DNA from: Candidatus Desulfosporosinus nitrosoreducens
Lineage (GTDB): Bacteria > Bacillota > Desulfitobacteriia > Desulfitobacteriales > Desulfitobacteriaceae
Reading direction: 5' to 3'
Assembly (NCBI RefSeq): GCF_030954495.1
Contig: NZ_JAVHUW010000065.1
Location: 124,001-188,000, forward strand
Length of the DNA stretch: 64,000 bases
Made by a program: the position numbers and the translations under genes. Position 1 is the stretch's first letter; the number at the start of each line of letters is the position of its first letter. Positions 52,647 to 61,216 of this stretch are shown here, piece by piece. The notes beneath the pieces were generated by a model, which saw nothing but the letters and a program-made list of their open reading frames with translations, was not told the origin of the DNA and searched no databases.

Positions 52647-53714
52647 ATGAGGCATACTTTATTAGAGAAAGCTTATAAAACGAATGAGCTGACAAAAGCG
52701 GAGATTACCTTTCTTCTGGAAACCATAACGCCTGAGGAACGGGAGATCCTTTACAGCAAGGCGCTGAAGACGAAACAGGCCTATTACGGGAATAAAGTTT
52801 ATTTGCGGGGGCTGATCGAGTTTTCCAACATCTGCCGGCAGGATTGTCTTTACTGCGGCATCCGGGCTTCCAACACCAAGGTGAAGCGTTACCGCTTAAC
52901 TCCGGGAGAAATTCTGGCTTGCTGTGATCAAGGGTACGAACTGGGCTACCGCACCTTTGTTCTGCAAAGCGGAGAAGACCTTTGGTATACGGAAGAAATG
53001 CTCAGTGCTCTGATTCACCAGATTAAGCGGCGGTATTATCCTGAAGTTGCCATTACCTTATCCATCGGAGAGCGGAGTGCGGAAACGTATCAAAGCCTCT
53101 TTGTCTCCGGGGCGGACCGCTTTCTGATGCGCCACGAAACTGCTGTGCCCAAACTTTATGAAACCCTTCATCCGACGATGCGCTTTGAAAACCGCCGGGC
53201 TTGTCTCAATACTTTGCAGGAGATTGGCTATCAGGTGGGAGCCGGGTTTATGGTCGGCCTGCCTGGGCAGACCCCTGCCGATCTGGCGGAAGACCTTTGT
53301 TTTTTGCAAGAGCTCCATCCGGACATGATTGGAATCGGTCCCTTTATTCCCCACAGTCAGACCCCCTTAGGCTCAGAAAAAGGCGGAACTCTGGAAGATA
53401 CCTTAGTGATGGTGGCTCTGACACGGCTGCTTATTCCCGATAGCCTCATTCCCGCCACGACGGCGTTGGGCACCCTGCATCCCCTGGGCAGAGAGCTGGC
53501 CTTGAAAGCGGGGGCTAATGTCCTGATGCCGATTATTACTCCGACATCTGTAAGAAAACAATATGCTCTCTATGAAAACAAAATTTGCGGCGACGATCAC
53601 CCGGAGGACTGCCGCTATTGTATTGAGCGAAGAATTCAGGCGGTTGGCTTGGAAGTGGATTTAGGCCGGGGGGACAGCTGGAGATTTATTTCCAAGGCTG
53701 ATATTTTCGGCTAG
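52647..53714 (+). CDS. hydE: HydE, radical-SAM maturase
   Basis: 355 residues. Radical-SAM motif CRQDCLYC (C63, C67, C70), then the BATS-type barrel end (PTSVRKQYALYENKICGDD). It processes the HydG-derived iron-cysteine complex toward the diiron unit. Last gene of the maturation operon. Its 3' end overlaps the convergent 53661 gene by 54 nt, so antisense effects at the 3' end are possible. Confidence 0.93.
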   Translation: MRHTLLEKAYKTNELTKAEITFLLETITPEEREILYSKALKTKQAYYGNKVYLRGLIEFSNICRQDCLYCGIRASNTKVKRYRLTPGEILACCDQGYELGYRTFVLQSGEDLWYTEEMLSALIHQIKRRYYPEVAITLSIGERSAETYQSLFVSGADRFLMRHETAVPKLYETLHPTMRFENRRACLNTLQEIGYQVGAGFMVGLPGQTPADLAEDLCFLQELHPDMIGIGPFIPHSQTPLGSEKGGTLEDTLVMVALTRLLIPDSLIPATTALGTLHPLGRELALKAGANVLMPIITPTSVRKQYALYENKICGDDHPEDCRYCIERRIQAVGLEVDLGRGDSWRFISKADIFG

Positions 53715-55049
53715 ATCCTTAATAGTTTTCAAACGGGATGAATCCATGTTGGCTAAGAAGTTTATAAAACTGACCAGCCATTCTTTTTCGTTTTCCGTAA
53801 AGTGGAGAGCGGAGTCTGCAAGCTTGTCTGCAGGCAATTTTTTCGTAAGAATGGCCAGTTCCATATCGCCGAGGGACTGGAAAAGGTCATTAAATTCGTG
53901 CTCAAAGATACAATAGCTTTCCAGAATGTCCATAAAATCGGTGAGGCTGTGAACTTCTTCCCGGATAATTGCCAGCTTATCTGAGACGTAGCGGCAGTCT
54001 TTAATTTCGTTGACGATAGCGCGAAACCGTTCGTCCTCCATTTTAACCCCCTCTGCGAATTGCCAGGCAGGCTTTAACGGCTTGGCCTGGAAACTGATAA
54101 ATATTGAATTCAGGCTGTTATTGAGGAGAGCGTTTTTTAATCTCACGGATAAATCCGGGATAAGCTTTTCTAAGTGTTTTTGGAGGGGGCTGCCGGAGAT
54201 ATTCAGTTTCTGGCAAAGGTGTCTTACTGCTGCAGGCAGTATTGGTTTCTCTTCAATTTTCCAAGGGTCCAGTCTTGCCTTAAGGCAGGCGATGTCTGTT
54301 GGTTGTATATCCAGAAGCAGGGGATTTTTGCCGGCTAAGATACAACCCAGAGCATTTGTGGCCGTAAGTTCAAAAATGTTAATCAGCAAGTCCTGATAAT
54401 GGCTGTTGAAGCTGCGCAGCAGGCTATTAAGGGCCGGCGGCCCAAAACGGTGCAGGAATTGATTTTCCAGCCGGAGGGTTTGGAGATAATTAAGGATATA
54501 TTCTATGCCGGCTAAATTCCCGTTATCGCTGCTTAAAGGGTAATCGATTGGGGCGGGAGTGTCGTGGGCAGAAAAATCCGGATCATAGTCAGAGAAAAAA
54601 GAGGGCAGCGCGCTCCGGATAGTGTCGTTATAAGCTTGATTGTCTGTGCTGAAATCGTCATCCTGAATTGCAGCCAGCAACTGTCTGGCTTGAGCTATTT
54701 GTTCCCGGATCAAGGTTTTGCCCTGTTGATATAGCTCGGATAAGGGCTTTTGCTTAAGGGCCGCCAGGCTCATATCTGCGTCCGCTAAACTTTTGAGGCA
54801 GATTCCCAGGGTATAAAAGATCGACTGCATGGTACTCTGCGCCGTTTCTACTTTAACCGAACTGCTTTCCCCAAAGGTGTAGCGCCGCAGTTGTTTGGTT
54901 AAGAGCTCAATGCTTTGAATTTGGATAGCCTCATATTCGGCAACTGTCAGGAGCCTTAGCCGGCGGGCTTTTTCTAAAATCGCCTGAAAATAAGCTGATT
55001 CGTCAAGGGTTTCTTTGGGCAGTAAAGACTTTTTCTCAAGATTATTCAT
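53661..55049 (-). CDS. DUF6179-type protein of unknown function
   Basis: 462 residues from ATG 55049, sharing one base with the upstream gene stop (TGATG). Soluble, mostly helical. LRRYTFGESSSVKVETAQST (about 75) is a strikingly conserved-looking core, with many Leu/Asp-rich helices and a C-terminal region around EKEWLVSFINFLANMDSS. I believe it belongs to DUF6179, found next to DUF6323 in Clostridia. Neither has a known function. It is convergent with and overlaps hydE by 54 nt. Confidence 0.65.
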   Translation of the reverse strand: MNNLEKKSLLPKETLDESAYFQAILEKARRLRLLTVAEYEAIQIQSIELLTKQLRRYTFGESSSVKVETAQSTMQSIFYTLGICLKSLADADMSLAALKQKPLSELYQQGKTLIREQIAQARQLLAAIQDDDFSTDNQAYNDTIRSALPSFFSDYDPDFSAHDTPAPIDYPLSSDNGNLAGIEYILNYLQTLRLENQFLHRFGPPALNSLLRSFNSHYQDLLINIFELTATNALGCILAGKNPLLLDIQPTDIACLKARLDPWKIEEKPILPAAVRHLCQKLNISGSPLQKHLEKLIPDLSVRLKNALLNNSLNSIFISFQAKPLKPAWQFAEGVKMEDERFRAIVNEIKDCRYVSDKLAIIREEVHSLTDFMDILESYCIFEHEFNDLFQSLGDMELAILTKKLPADKLADSALHFTENEKEWLVSFINFLANMDSSRLKTIKDLAENISLGNKSPAVPPA

Positions 55050-55540
55050 CAAAAATCTCCCTCATCTGAAGTGTCCGCGCTGTCTTCCTCAAGGTCGGCA
55101 TAATTGCGCAGGCCGTATCGCACATTGCGCGCCAGAATTTCCAATTCGCGGTTTTGCAGCAGTTCAAGAGAACCGCGACAGCGCTGATCAAAATAGTGTT
55201 TCATCAGCGCAATTAATTCATCGTCGCTTATTTCGTCAAGGGTCTCGTTTTTGAAGTAATAGAAAGTCTCTAGTAACTCGTTTAAGGTGGCAGCATAGTT
55301 GTGTTTCGTGAGGAAGGGGGAGTCCGAGAATTTTAAGATCAGTTTGCTGATAACACCGCCGCTGAACTCGATGCGTCCGTAATTATTTAAGGCTTCTGAG
55401 CGTGTTGTCACAAGTTCTTGGGCTTCGGAGCGGGAAAGAATCAGTCCGTAGCGGGAGGTTGTCTTATTACAGTCGACAATCTCTGTAATAGCCAGCTTGT
55501 TAATGATGAGCGAAGGAATCAGTGTAAAGGTATTGACCAT
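55049..55540 (-). CDS. DUF6323-type protein of unknown function
   Basis: 163 residues. Alpha-helical, starting MVNTFTLIPSLIINKLAITE. SRSEAQELVTTRSEALNNYG (about 35) is the most patterned segment, with acidic C-terminus EEDSADTSDEGDF. It is translationally coupled to the 462-residue gene downstream. AGGTGGG precedes the ATG. Matched from memory to DUF6323. No motif suggests an activity. Probably a two-component complex with the DUF6179 protein. Confidence 0.65.
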   Translation of the reverse strand: MVNTFTLIPSLIINKLAITEIVDCNKTTSRYGLILSRSEAQELVTTRSEALNNYGRIEFSGGVISKLILKFSDSPFLTKHNYAATLNELLETFYYFKNETLDEISDDELIALMKHYFDQRCRGSLELLQNRELEILARNVRYGLRNYADLEEDSADTSDEGDF

Positions 55541-55571
55541 TTTCCCACCTCAATGTTTTAATCGTTTCTCC

Positions 55572-55600
55572 TTGACAAATAAGATAATATGTGATATGAT
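55572..55600 (+). promoter_or_regulatory. Consensus promoter reading into a short gene-free stretch
   Basis: TTGACA (55572-55577), 17 nt, TATGAT (55595-55600) on the plus strand. The only thing downstream is the terminator at 55746-55799, so a transcript of about 190 nt is predicted. No convincing gene lies in it, only a 21-codon frame without a ribosome site (ATG 55610). Confidence 0.6.
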
Positions 55601-55644
55601 ATAGTTGGATATGTTTAAGAATGAGATAATAACTTGTAAGTTTC

Positions 55645-55673
55645 AGTTTATCATTGATATAATTATAAGTCAA
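55645..55673 (-). promoter_or_regulatory. Probable promoter of the DUF6323/DUF6179 operon
   Basis: Minus strand TTGACT (55673-55668), 17 nt, TAAACT (55650-55645). Predicted start about 55637, roughly 97 nt before the first ATG. Confidence 0.5.
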
Positions 55674-55745
55674 TGATTTTTTGGTTTGTTTGATATTGGA
55701 TCATGATGAAGGAATACTAAGTTCCTTTTCTAAATATAAGGCCGG

Positions 55746-55799
55746 AACAAACAAGGGACAGATTTTCTGCTGTGTACAGAAATCTGTCCCTTGTTTGTT
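55746..55799. terminator. Bidirectional terminator, 20-bp perfect stem
   Basis: AACAAACAAGGGACAGATTT (55746-55765) and AAATCTGTCCCTTGTTTGTT (55780-55799). It lies 11 nt past the kinase stop at 55810 (minus) and also ends the plus-strand transcript from 55600. Confidence 0.8.
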
Positions 55800-55809
55800 C
55801 TGTCGGGGC

Positions 55810-57273
55810 TTAGCTCTCGGGCACAGTCGGCAAGACAATGGAAATTCTGGTGCCGATATCCTGCCGGCTTAATACTTCCATGTGTCCGCCATGCCGTTCC
55901 GTGATCCACTTGGCAATGGATAAGCCCAGTCCTGTTCCGCCCGTGGTCCGGGCGCGGGATTCGTCGGCGCGGAAGAAGCGGTCAAAAATTTTGGGGACGG
56001 CTTCGGGAGCGATGCCGATGCCTTCGTCTTGGACAGTCAGACGGGCCAAACCGCCTGAACCCGAGACGGAAAGGGTGATCCTTTTACCTGCGGGCGTATA
56101 TTTCATGGCATTGTCAATGAGTATGCGCATTGCCTGTTTGATGAGGCCTTTGTCCGCTTTGACAAATACGGTCGCCAGATTTGAAGTGTATTCGTGCCCG
56201 CCGTCGATCATCTGAGTTTCACGCAGGACTTCGGCGGCCAGGCCGGACAGCTCAAAGCTCTCTATTTGCAGGGCCATACTGTTGTTGTCGCCGCGTGCCA
56301 GAAAGAGGAGCTGTTCTACCAGGCTCTTCATATTGGCTGTTTCATCTTTGATAGCGTCAATTGATTCCTGTAAGGTCTTCTCGTCGTTCTTTCCCCAGCG
56401 ATCCAGCAGATTGGCATATCCCTGAATGACGGAAATCGGCGTCCTTAATTCATGAGAGGCGTCTGAGACAAAACGTATCTGAGAACGGTAAGATTCGTTG
56501 ATGCGGTCCAGCATCCCGTTGATGGCTGAAGCCAGAGTTTTCAGCTCGTTTTGCGTGTCGCCCAGGGAAATTCTTGTATCCAGTTTTGTGGCATTGATAT
56601 CATCTAATTTGCCTGCCAGAGCTTCCAGCTGTGCCGGGGAAAAGACGCCGTCCGCGCTCAGGTTTTGTGCCGTTTCAGCTAATTCCTGAATAGGCCGGAG
56701 GGTGCTGCGGATCATGCCCAGGCCTGTAAAAATGCTGCGGAAGAGCAATAAAAGTTCCAGAAGCAAAACCAGAGCGAACATTCCCGCCAAAATCCGCAGG
56801 GTTTCTTGAGGGCGGAAAGAGATGCGGTAAGAATGGCCGGCAGCCTCTACCGTAACGTTATAGGTAAGAGCCGTTAAACGTCCCCATTCGTTTAAACCCT
56901 CTCCATCCGGCAGATCGATACTTCTGGCATCGGCAGCAGTTTGAGCGGAGAAATAAGTTTGCAGGGAGGTGGGGATATGAAATCCTCGGGCTGCTCCCGT
57001 CTGCAGAGAAATGCTGCATCCGCTGAGAGCAAGCCAATCTTCCGCTTCTCCGGCGGGTGGCCCGGTTTGAGCCAGCAGCCCCGCCGCGTCTGTCACGGTC
57101 TGTTCCGCCCGGATGATCAGCCCGGCCGCGGCCCCTAATCCCAGAAGCAGGTCAAGGACCAAAAAGAGTCCCAGGGTGCGGAAAAAAAGTTTTAGGTTGA
57201 GCTTCCAGACAATAGAAAAGCGTATTTTAGTGCCGATACTACGCGGGGGAGTGCTTGCCGGCTCATTTTTCAT
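55810..57273 (-). CDS. Sensor histidine kinase
   Basis: 487 residues. Spans at about 30-53 and 170-190 flank an extracellular sensor of about 115 residues. HAMP follows, then H-box SDASHELRTPISVIQGYANL (His about 275), N-box DNAMKYTPAG, and G boxes DEGIGIAPEA and GGTGLGLSIAK. Classic Firmicutes envelope kinase of the CssS/ResE type. It overlaps its response regulator gene by 11 nt. The signal is unknown. The next gene upstream in the same direction encodes a UBA-domain membrane protein. Confidence 0.88.
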   Translation of the reverse strand: MKNEPASTPPRSIGTKIRFSIVWKLNLKLFFRTLGLFLVLDLLLGLGAAAGLIIRAEQTVTDAAGLLAQTGPPAGEAEDWLALSGCSISLQTGAARGFHIPTSLQTYFSAQTAADARSIDLPDGEGLNEWGRLTALTYNVTVEAAGHSYRISFRPQETLRILAGMFALVLLLELLLLFRSIFTGLGMIRSTLRPIQELAETAQNLSADGVFSPAQLEALAGKLDDINATKLDTRISLGDTQNELKTLASAINGMLDRINESYRSQIRFVSDASHELRTPISVIQGYANLLDRWGKNDEKTLQESIDAIKDETANMKSLVEQLLFLARGDNNSMALQIESFELSGLAAEVLRETQMIDGGHEYTSNLATVFVKADKGLIKQAMRILIDNAMKYTPAGKRITLSVSGSGGLARLTVQDEGIGIAPEAVPKIFDRFFRADESRARTTGGTGLGLSIAKWITERHGGHMEVLSRQDIGTRISIVLPTVPES

Positions 57274-57940
57274 CTTTAATCACATATCCCACTCCTCTGA
57301 CGGTGTGAATTAATTTAATATTAAACACTTCGTCGATTTTCCCGCGCAGGAAGCGGATGTAAACGTCGACGGCGTTAGTTTCCCCCGTAAAATCAAAGCC
57401 CCAAACATTTTCCAGCAGTGCTTCCCGGGAAATGACCATGCCTTTGTTTTTAAGTAAAAAATGGAGAAGATCAAATTCACGTTTGGTTAAATCAATAGGC
57501 CTGCCCAGCATCGTGACCGTGCGGCGGCCTGTGTCCAGAAGCAGTCCCGAGGCAGATAGCACACCGGCGTCTTCCGGCAGGGTTTTTCTGAGAGCGGTGC
57601 GGATGCGCGCTAAAAGTTCTTCGATGGCAAAAGGTTTCGTAATGTAATCGCTCGCTCCGCTGTCCAGTCCGGAGACCTTATCCACCACGCTGTCGCGGGC
57701 TGTCAGCATAATAACGGGCACAGAGGAGGTGCGGCGAATTCGGCGCAGAACTTCCATCCCGCTTAATTTAGGCAGCATGACATCCAGCAAAACGAGGTCG
57801 AACTCGCCGCTTTCGGCGAGTTCAAGCCCCGTTCTGCCATCAAAGGCCTTTGTCGTGGAATAGCCCTCATAACCAAGCTCCAGCTCGATGAAACGGGCAA
57901 TCTTTTCTTCATCCTCAATGATTAAAATTTTTGAACTCAT
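57263..57940 (-). CDS. OmpR-family response regulator
   Basis: 225 residues. Receiver with EDE near 10-12, acceptor aspartate in LVLLDVMLPKLSG (about 53) and K in ITKPFAIEEL. C-terminal winged helix includes REALLENVWGFDF and DVYIRFLRGKID. Overlaps the kinase gene by 11 nt. Ribosome site is weak (GGTGG). Lies 28 nt downstream of the 57969 gene stop and may be co-transcribed with it. Confidence 0.88.
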   Translation of the reverse strand: MSSKILIIEDEEKIARFIELELGYEGYSTTKAFDGRTGLELAESGEFDLVLLDVMLPKLSGMEVLRRIRRTSSVPVIMLTARDSVVDKVSGLDSGASDYITKPFAIEELLARIRTALRKTLPEDAGVLSASGLLLDTGRRTVTMLGRPIDLTKREFDLLHFLLKNKGMVISREALLENVWGFDFTGETNAVDVYIRFLRGKIDEVFNIKLIHTVRGVGYVIKDEK

Positions 57941-57968
57941 GGAAACTAACCACCATTTCCGCTATTTG

Positions 57969-58523
57969 TTAAAAGTCGACGGATTTTTTAAGGTTTTCGG
58001 CAGCCTCAGCCGCGCTGTTCATAGCGTTGTTGACCATGTTCCCGCTAAAATCAGGTCCGTTAAAGCGATAGCGCAAGCCAAAAAATACTCCGATCACGAG
58101 CAGGGGAATAGTGACCCAGAAAGCGAAGATCAGCAGCAAGCCCAGGACAGTGACCGGAAAAGAGGCTTTGATTTCATCATTTTTAAGCACTTCGAAAGCA
58201 TTGGTGTTGCCTTTGCGCAGCATTTTCAAGCAAAATTCCCCGATCTTTTTCAAGACGGAAAAAAAGCCTTTGCCATGATGACAGTGATGATGGTGGTGGT
58301 GCTTTTCCCAGGGATTTTCCTGATAGGCTCCGGCACTGGGGTCGCTGGTTTTGGCACTGCTGTAATAACCGCCACCCGTTGGCGTGCTTACTTTTCCTTG
58401 TTTTTCCAGATAGATAATGGCTTCGAGCAAATCGCCGTTGGCAGCGTCAAGAGCGGCTTTGGCCTCTTCGTAGCTTATGTTTGCCATGGCGCATAGTTTT
58501 TCTACTTGTTCTAAAGTGGTCAT
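57969..58523 (-). CDS. UBA-domain membrane protein (DUF4342-like) with a His-rich segment
   Basis: 184 residues. N-terminal UBA/TS-N three-helix domain (about 3-43, MANISYEEAKAALDAANGDL). A flexible linker contains six His, Cys, two His (residues 75-83). A DUF4342-like segment (about 95-125, EVLKNDEIKASFPVTVL) and one or two membrane spans (about 118-150) follow. GGAGGAA precedes the ATG. The His/Cys stretch looks able to bind metal. First gene ahead of a two-component system, so it may feed or be controlled by that system. The family has no established function. Confidence 0.75.
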   Translation of the reverse strand: MTTLEQVEKLCAMANISYEEAKAALDAANGDLLEAIIYLEKQGKVSTPTGGGYYSSAKTSDPSAGAYQENPWEKHHHHHHCHHGKGFFSVLKKIGEFCLKMLRKGNTNAFEVLKNDEIKASFPVTVLGLLLIFAFWVTIPLLVIGVFFGLRYRFNGPDFSGNMVNNAMNSAAEAAENLKKSVDF

Positions 58524-58794
58524 TAAAAAATTCCTCCTTGTTTTTTGTTAGAATGCTTTTGGCGCAGTTCGTTTTCTTGTCTCTGGCCGCAATTGAGTAT
58601 GACTGAATTCTAACCTAAAAAACTTCAAGGACAATTTGACGAATATTAAAATTGGATTAAAAAATTAAAGCCGCAAATTAAGAAAAGACTCTATTCTCAA
58701 GGTTTTCATGGATTTTAAAATCCTATGAAATGCTCTTACTTCAATCGGTAATATACATATAATATACAAACAATAAACACACAATATACAAATA

Positions 58795-58972
58795 TCAGCT
58801 TAAGTCAATAGCTTCAAGTAGGTCGCCAATGTCTTTAGGGGTATAGACTCCGGCGGTGATAGCTGGGACGGCATGTTCCATAATTCGCTTGATACATAAT
58901 TTGTCGGCCTTGGCTTTGTTGAGACGTATAGGAGAGCCTCCTAATTCGGGCGGCTCTCTTAGTTTTGCGGGG
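58795..58972 (-). pseudogene. Unrecognised C-terminal gene fragment
   Basis: A minus-strand stop-free stretch with protein-like composition (KADKLCIKRIMEHAVPAITA, then VYTPKDIGDLLEAIDL) ends at TGA 58797-58795. There is no start codon or ribosome site. Probably the tail of a decayed gene; family not recognised. The rest of 58524-58794 shows no gene. Confidence 0.3.
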
Positions 58973-59004
58973 TATTATTTGGTTCCATTAGCCAAGTTAA
59001 ATAA

Positions 59005-59106
59005 TCAATCGATTTCCACGTTGGCTTTTGAAGTCTCGTGAAAATACAGCCATCCTAAAAGCACGGTGCTTAGTAAAAGGATGCAACTAACAACTTTAGG
59101 CTTCAT
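59005..59106 (-). CDS. Small membrane-anchored peptide, 33 residues
   Basis: ATG at 59106 with AAGAGGTT upstream. MKPKVVSCILLLSTVLLGWL forms a basic start and a single span, then a short hydrophilic tail ends VEID. It may be a small membrane protein or a bare signal-like peptide. The ribosome site and hydrophobic pattern support it; no family was recognised. Confidence 0.4.
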   Translation of the reverse strand: MKPKVVSCILLLSTVLLGWLYFHETSKANVEID

Positions 59107-59157
59107 TTTAACCTCTTATTTCTTGTACTCTATTCTACAAATTGGGATCAATTCCTT

Positions 59158-59273
59158 TATATTTCACTAAGAAGGCTAGGAACCTCTTAGACATGGGAGT
59201 TGAGATATCAAAAGTAAGCAAAGCAACAGGCTTATCTGAAAAAGACGTTGAGACAGTCGCCGATAAATATTAA
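59158..59273 (+). pseudogene. C-terminal remnant of an Rpn/PD-(D/E)XK transposase-like gene
   Basis: Stop-free stretch ending in ARNLLDMGVEISKVSKATGL, then SEKDVETVADKY and a TAA. This resembles the tail of Rpn family nucleases (helix-turn-helix-like I-x-x-(A/V)-x-x-x-x-(G)-L-S-x-x-(E/D)-V-E). There is no 5' part, so it is a decayed fragment. Confidence 0.45.
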
Positions 59274-59383
59274 AAATGACACAAATTTAATCATAAGGCA
59301 CTATTTTCCATGGCGAACCGAGATATATTTGCCGATATAAATCATAGAATGATAAAACGCCGTTACTTAGGAAGGAGAGGGAA

Positions 59384-60598
59384 ATTATAAGAAGGAAGAG
59401 AGTATTTATTTGGCTTACCTTGGCAGTAGTTTTGTTATTTGTTCTCACGGGGTGCAGTCTGAATCAGCAGGAAATTTTCAATGCGGCTCTGAAAACCCAG
59501 GATGTAAATTCCAAACAGGCGCACACTGAGCTGACGTTTCATTTGAGCGGTTCCGGTTTTAATTCGGATGCTCAGCAGCAAGTGGATAACGCTCTTATGC
59601 TGCTGAATAACACAACTCTCAGTTTTGATACCAAAGTTAAAGGCAATGAAGATAAAACGGTTGCTCAGGCCCAGGTAATTATGAATGTGGCTACGCCGCA
59701 AATGAACCTAAATGTCCCGATTTGGGTAGATTCCGATTTAACGGAGACCACTCCGAAATTGACTGAGATTATAAAACTTCCGCAAATTGCTAAGGCATCT
59801 TTGCCTGAGCAGTTTCAGAACAAGGATTACATGGTGTTGACTCCATTGACGATGAAGGATCCTACGGGTAACACCCTGGACATGACAAAATTCCTGGAAT
59901 TCAGCAAAACTCTCAGAACTAAAGAAATCAGCTTCTTAGAGAGTTATGCTAAACAATTCAATCCGAATTTTGACACGGTAAGCAGTTCGAGCGAGTATTT
60001 GACAACGGATGATGGCAGCAAGTTAGTCAGTCGTTATGAGATTAGGCTTGATGACAAGCAACTCAAAGATTTAATTCGCTATACCGTCAACAACTTTGTA
60101 CAGAATAAAGAGGCTTTGGCTTTTGTTAAAGATTTCATGGATTTTTCCCTGCAAATGAGTCAAACTCCGGATAAGGAGAAAAATTTAGCTGCCTTTGATC
60201 AAGCCTTTGCCCAATTTGATGAGGATAAACAGGCGGACTTTTTAGCAGGATTCAATAATGTTATGGACCAATTGCAAGGAGTCAGGATTTTAGGGGATAA
60301 GGGCCTTGATCTTCAATATTACCTCTACAATGGCTATCTGATCAAAGAAAGCGGAGTCATAAATCTTAATTTGGATTTAGCCAAAATGAGCCAATTTATG
60401 CAAGCACTTAAAGTAAATGGTCAGCAAAGCTCTCCTGTTGAGCCCGAGGGTACTTTGGATATGTTAATCAATTTCAACACGGATGTTACCGGCATAAATG
60501 CTCCGGTAGACATTAGTTTTCCGGAACTCGACAAAACGAACTCTTTCAATATGACGGAGATGACGGATTTACTGGGAAAAGGCGTGAAAAAGGATTGA
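59384..60598 (+). CDS. Lipoprotein of unknown function, probable ATT or ATA start
   Basis: The frame encodes a complete lipoprotein signal, RRKRVFIWLTLAVVLLFVLT then GC (lipobox LTGC), but the basic part has no ATG, GTG or TTG. GGAGAGGG stands just before ATT 59384/ATA 59387. TTG 59420 has no ribosome site and would remove the basic region. About 404 residues: the mature protein is hydrophilic and helix/beta mixed, with repeated NVATPQMNLNVPIWV-like strands and helical parts around 230-260. Family not recognised; it could bind lipid or peptide at the surface. A terminator follows at 60673. Confidence 0.7.
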   Translation: MIRRKRVFIWLTLAVVLLFVLTGCSLNQQEIFNAALKTQDVNSKQAHTELTFHLSGSGFNSDAQQQVDNALMLLNNTTLSFDTKVKGNEDKTVAQAQVIMNVATPQMNLNVPIWVDSDLTETTPKLTEIIKLPQIAKASLPEQFQNKDYMVLTPLTMKDPTGNTLDMTKFLEFSKTLRTKEISFLESYAKQFNPNFDTVSSSSEYLTTDDGSKLVSRYEIRLDDKQLKDLIRYTVNNFVQNKEALAFVKDFMDFSLQMSQTPDKEKNLAAFDQAFAQFDEDKQADFLAGFNNVMDQLQGVRILGDKGLDLQYYLYNGYLIKESGVINLNLDLAKMSQFMQALKVNGQQSSPVEPEGTLDMLINFNTDVTGINAPVDISFPELDKTNSFNMTEMTDLLGKGVKKD

Positions 60599-60672
60599 TT
60601 CAGCCTGTAGTCCATACCCAGCACCATTTTATTCAAGGTTGATTTTTGCCAAGAGTTAATGTATCGCCACAG

Positions 60673-60696
60673 GCGTCCCGAAAGGGGCGCTTTTTT
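60673..60696 (+). terminator. Rho-independent terminator
   Basis: GCGTCCC (60673-60679), GAAA loop, GGGGCGC (60684-60690), then TTTTTT. It ends the lipoprotein transcript. Confidence 0.85.
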
Positions 60697-60773
60697 CTGC
60701 CGTCAAAAGAATAACTTCATTAAATACTTTCTGACGGCATAAGGCAGCTAGGCAGCTGCCCGCCAAGTTTTCT

Positions 60774-61181
60774 TCATACTTTGTGCGGAGACTCCTGAAG
60801 AAGAAAAACCCCCGAGGCAATAATAATGAATAGTTCAATACCCAGAAAAATTGGCGGGGGCTTTAGGCTTGAATGGAACATAGAGTGTACTCTATCCAAT
60901 GAGGCGGACCATGTTAAGATCCAGTTGATATCCGGGAATGCTCCCAGGAAAGCGGCAATCAGGATTCTTTTATCTCTTCTGTGCCAGGCGAGCATAATTA
61001 GAAATATTCCGGCCAGTAGTGCCAACACGTAATTGAGCCAAACGCTTAACTCATAGTGGGGGATAGCATCCAGGAAAAAATGGGACAGGAACGCCAGCAG
61101 ATATCCTTCAATCTTGTAGGAGACTTTTTTAGAGACGGTTGCTCCTACGATCATATGTGTAGCACCCAGCACAGAACCCAC
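60774..61181 (-). CDS. YdjM-like inner-membrane metal-dependent hydrolase family protein
   Basis: 135 residues, about four spans. ATHMIVGATVSKKV near the start, SHFFLDAIPHYE (about 33), GAFPDINWI (about 80) and HSMFHS (about 98) resemble the conserved His/Asp set of the YdjM (DUF457) family, whose enzyme activity is assumed, not shown. Start may be GTG 61181 or GTG 61172. The latter has AGGAAGTGG at a better distance. Single gene. Confidence 0.65.
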   Translation of the reverse strand: MGSVLGATHMIVGATVSKKVSYKIEGYLLAFLSHFFLDAIPHYELSVWLNYVLALLAGIFLIMLAWHRRDKRILIAAFLGAFPDINWILTWSASLDRVHSMFHSSLKPPPIFLGIELFIIIASGVFLLQESPHKV

Positions 61182-61216
61182 TTCCTTTTCGTCTCCTAGC
61201 GCTGAAATTCACCTTA

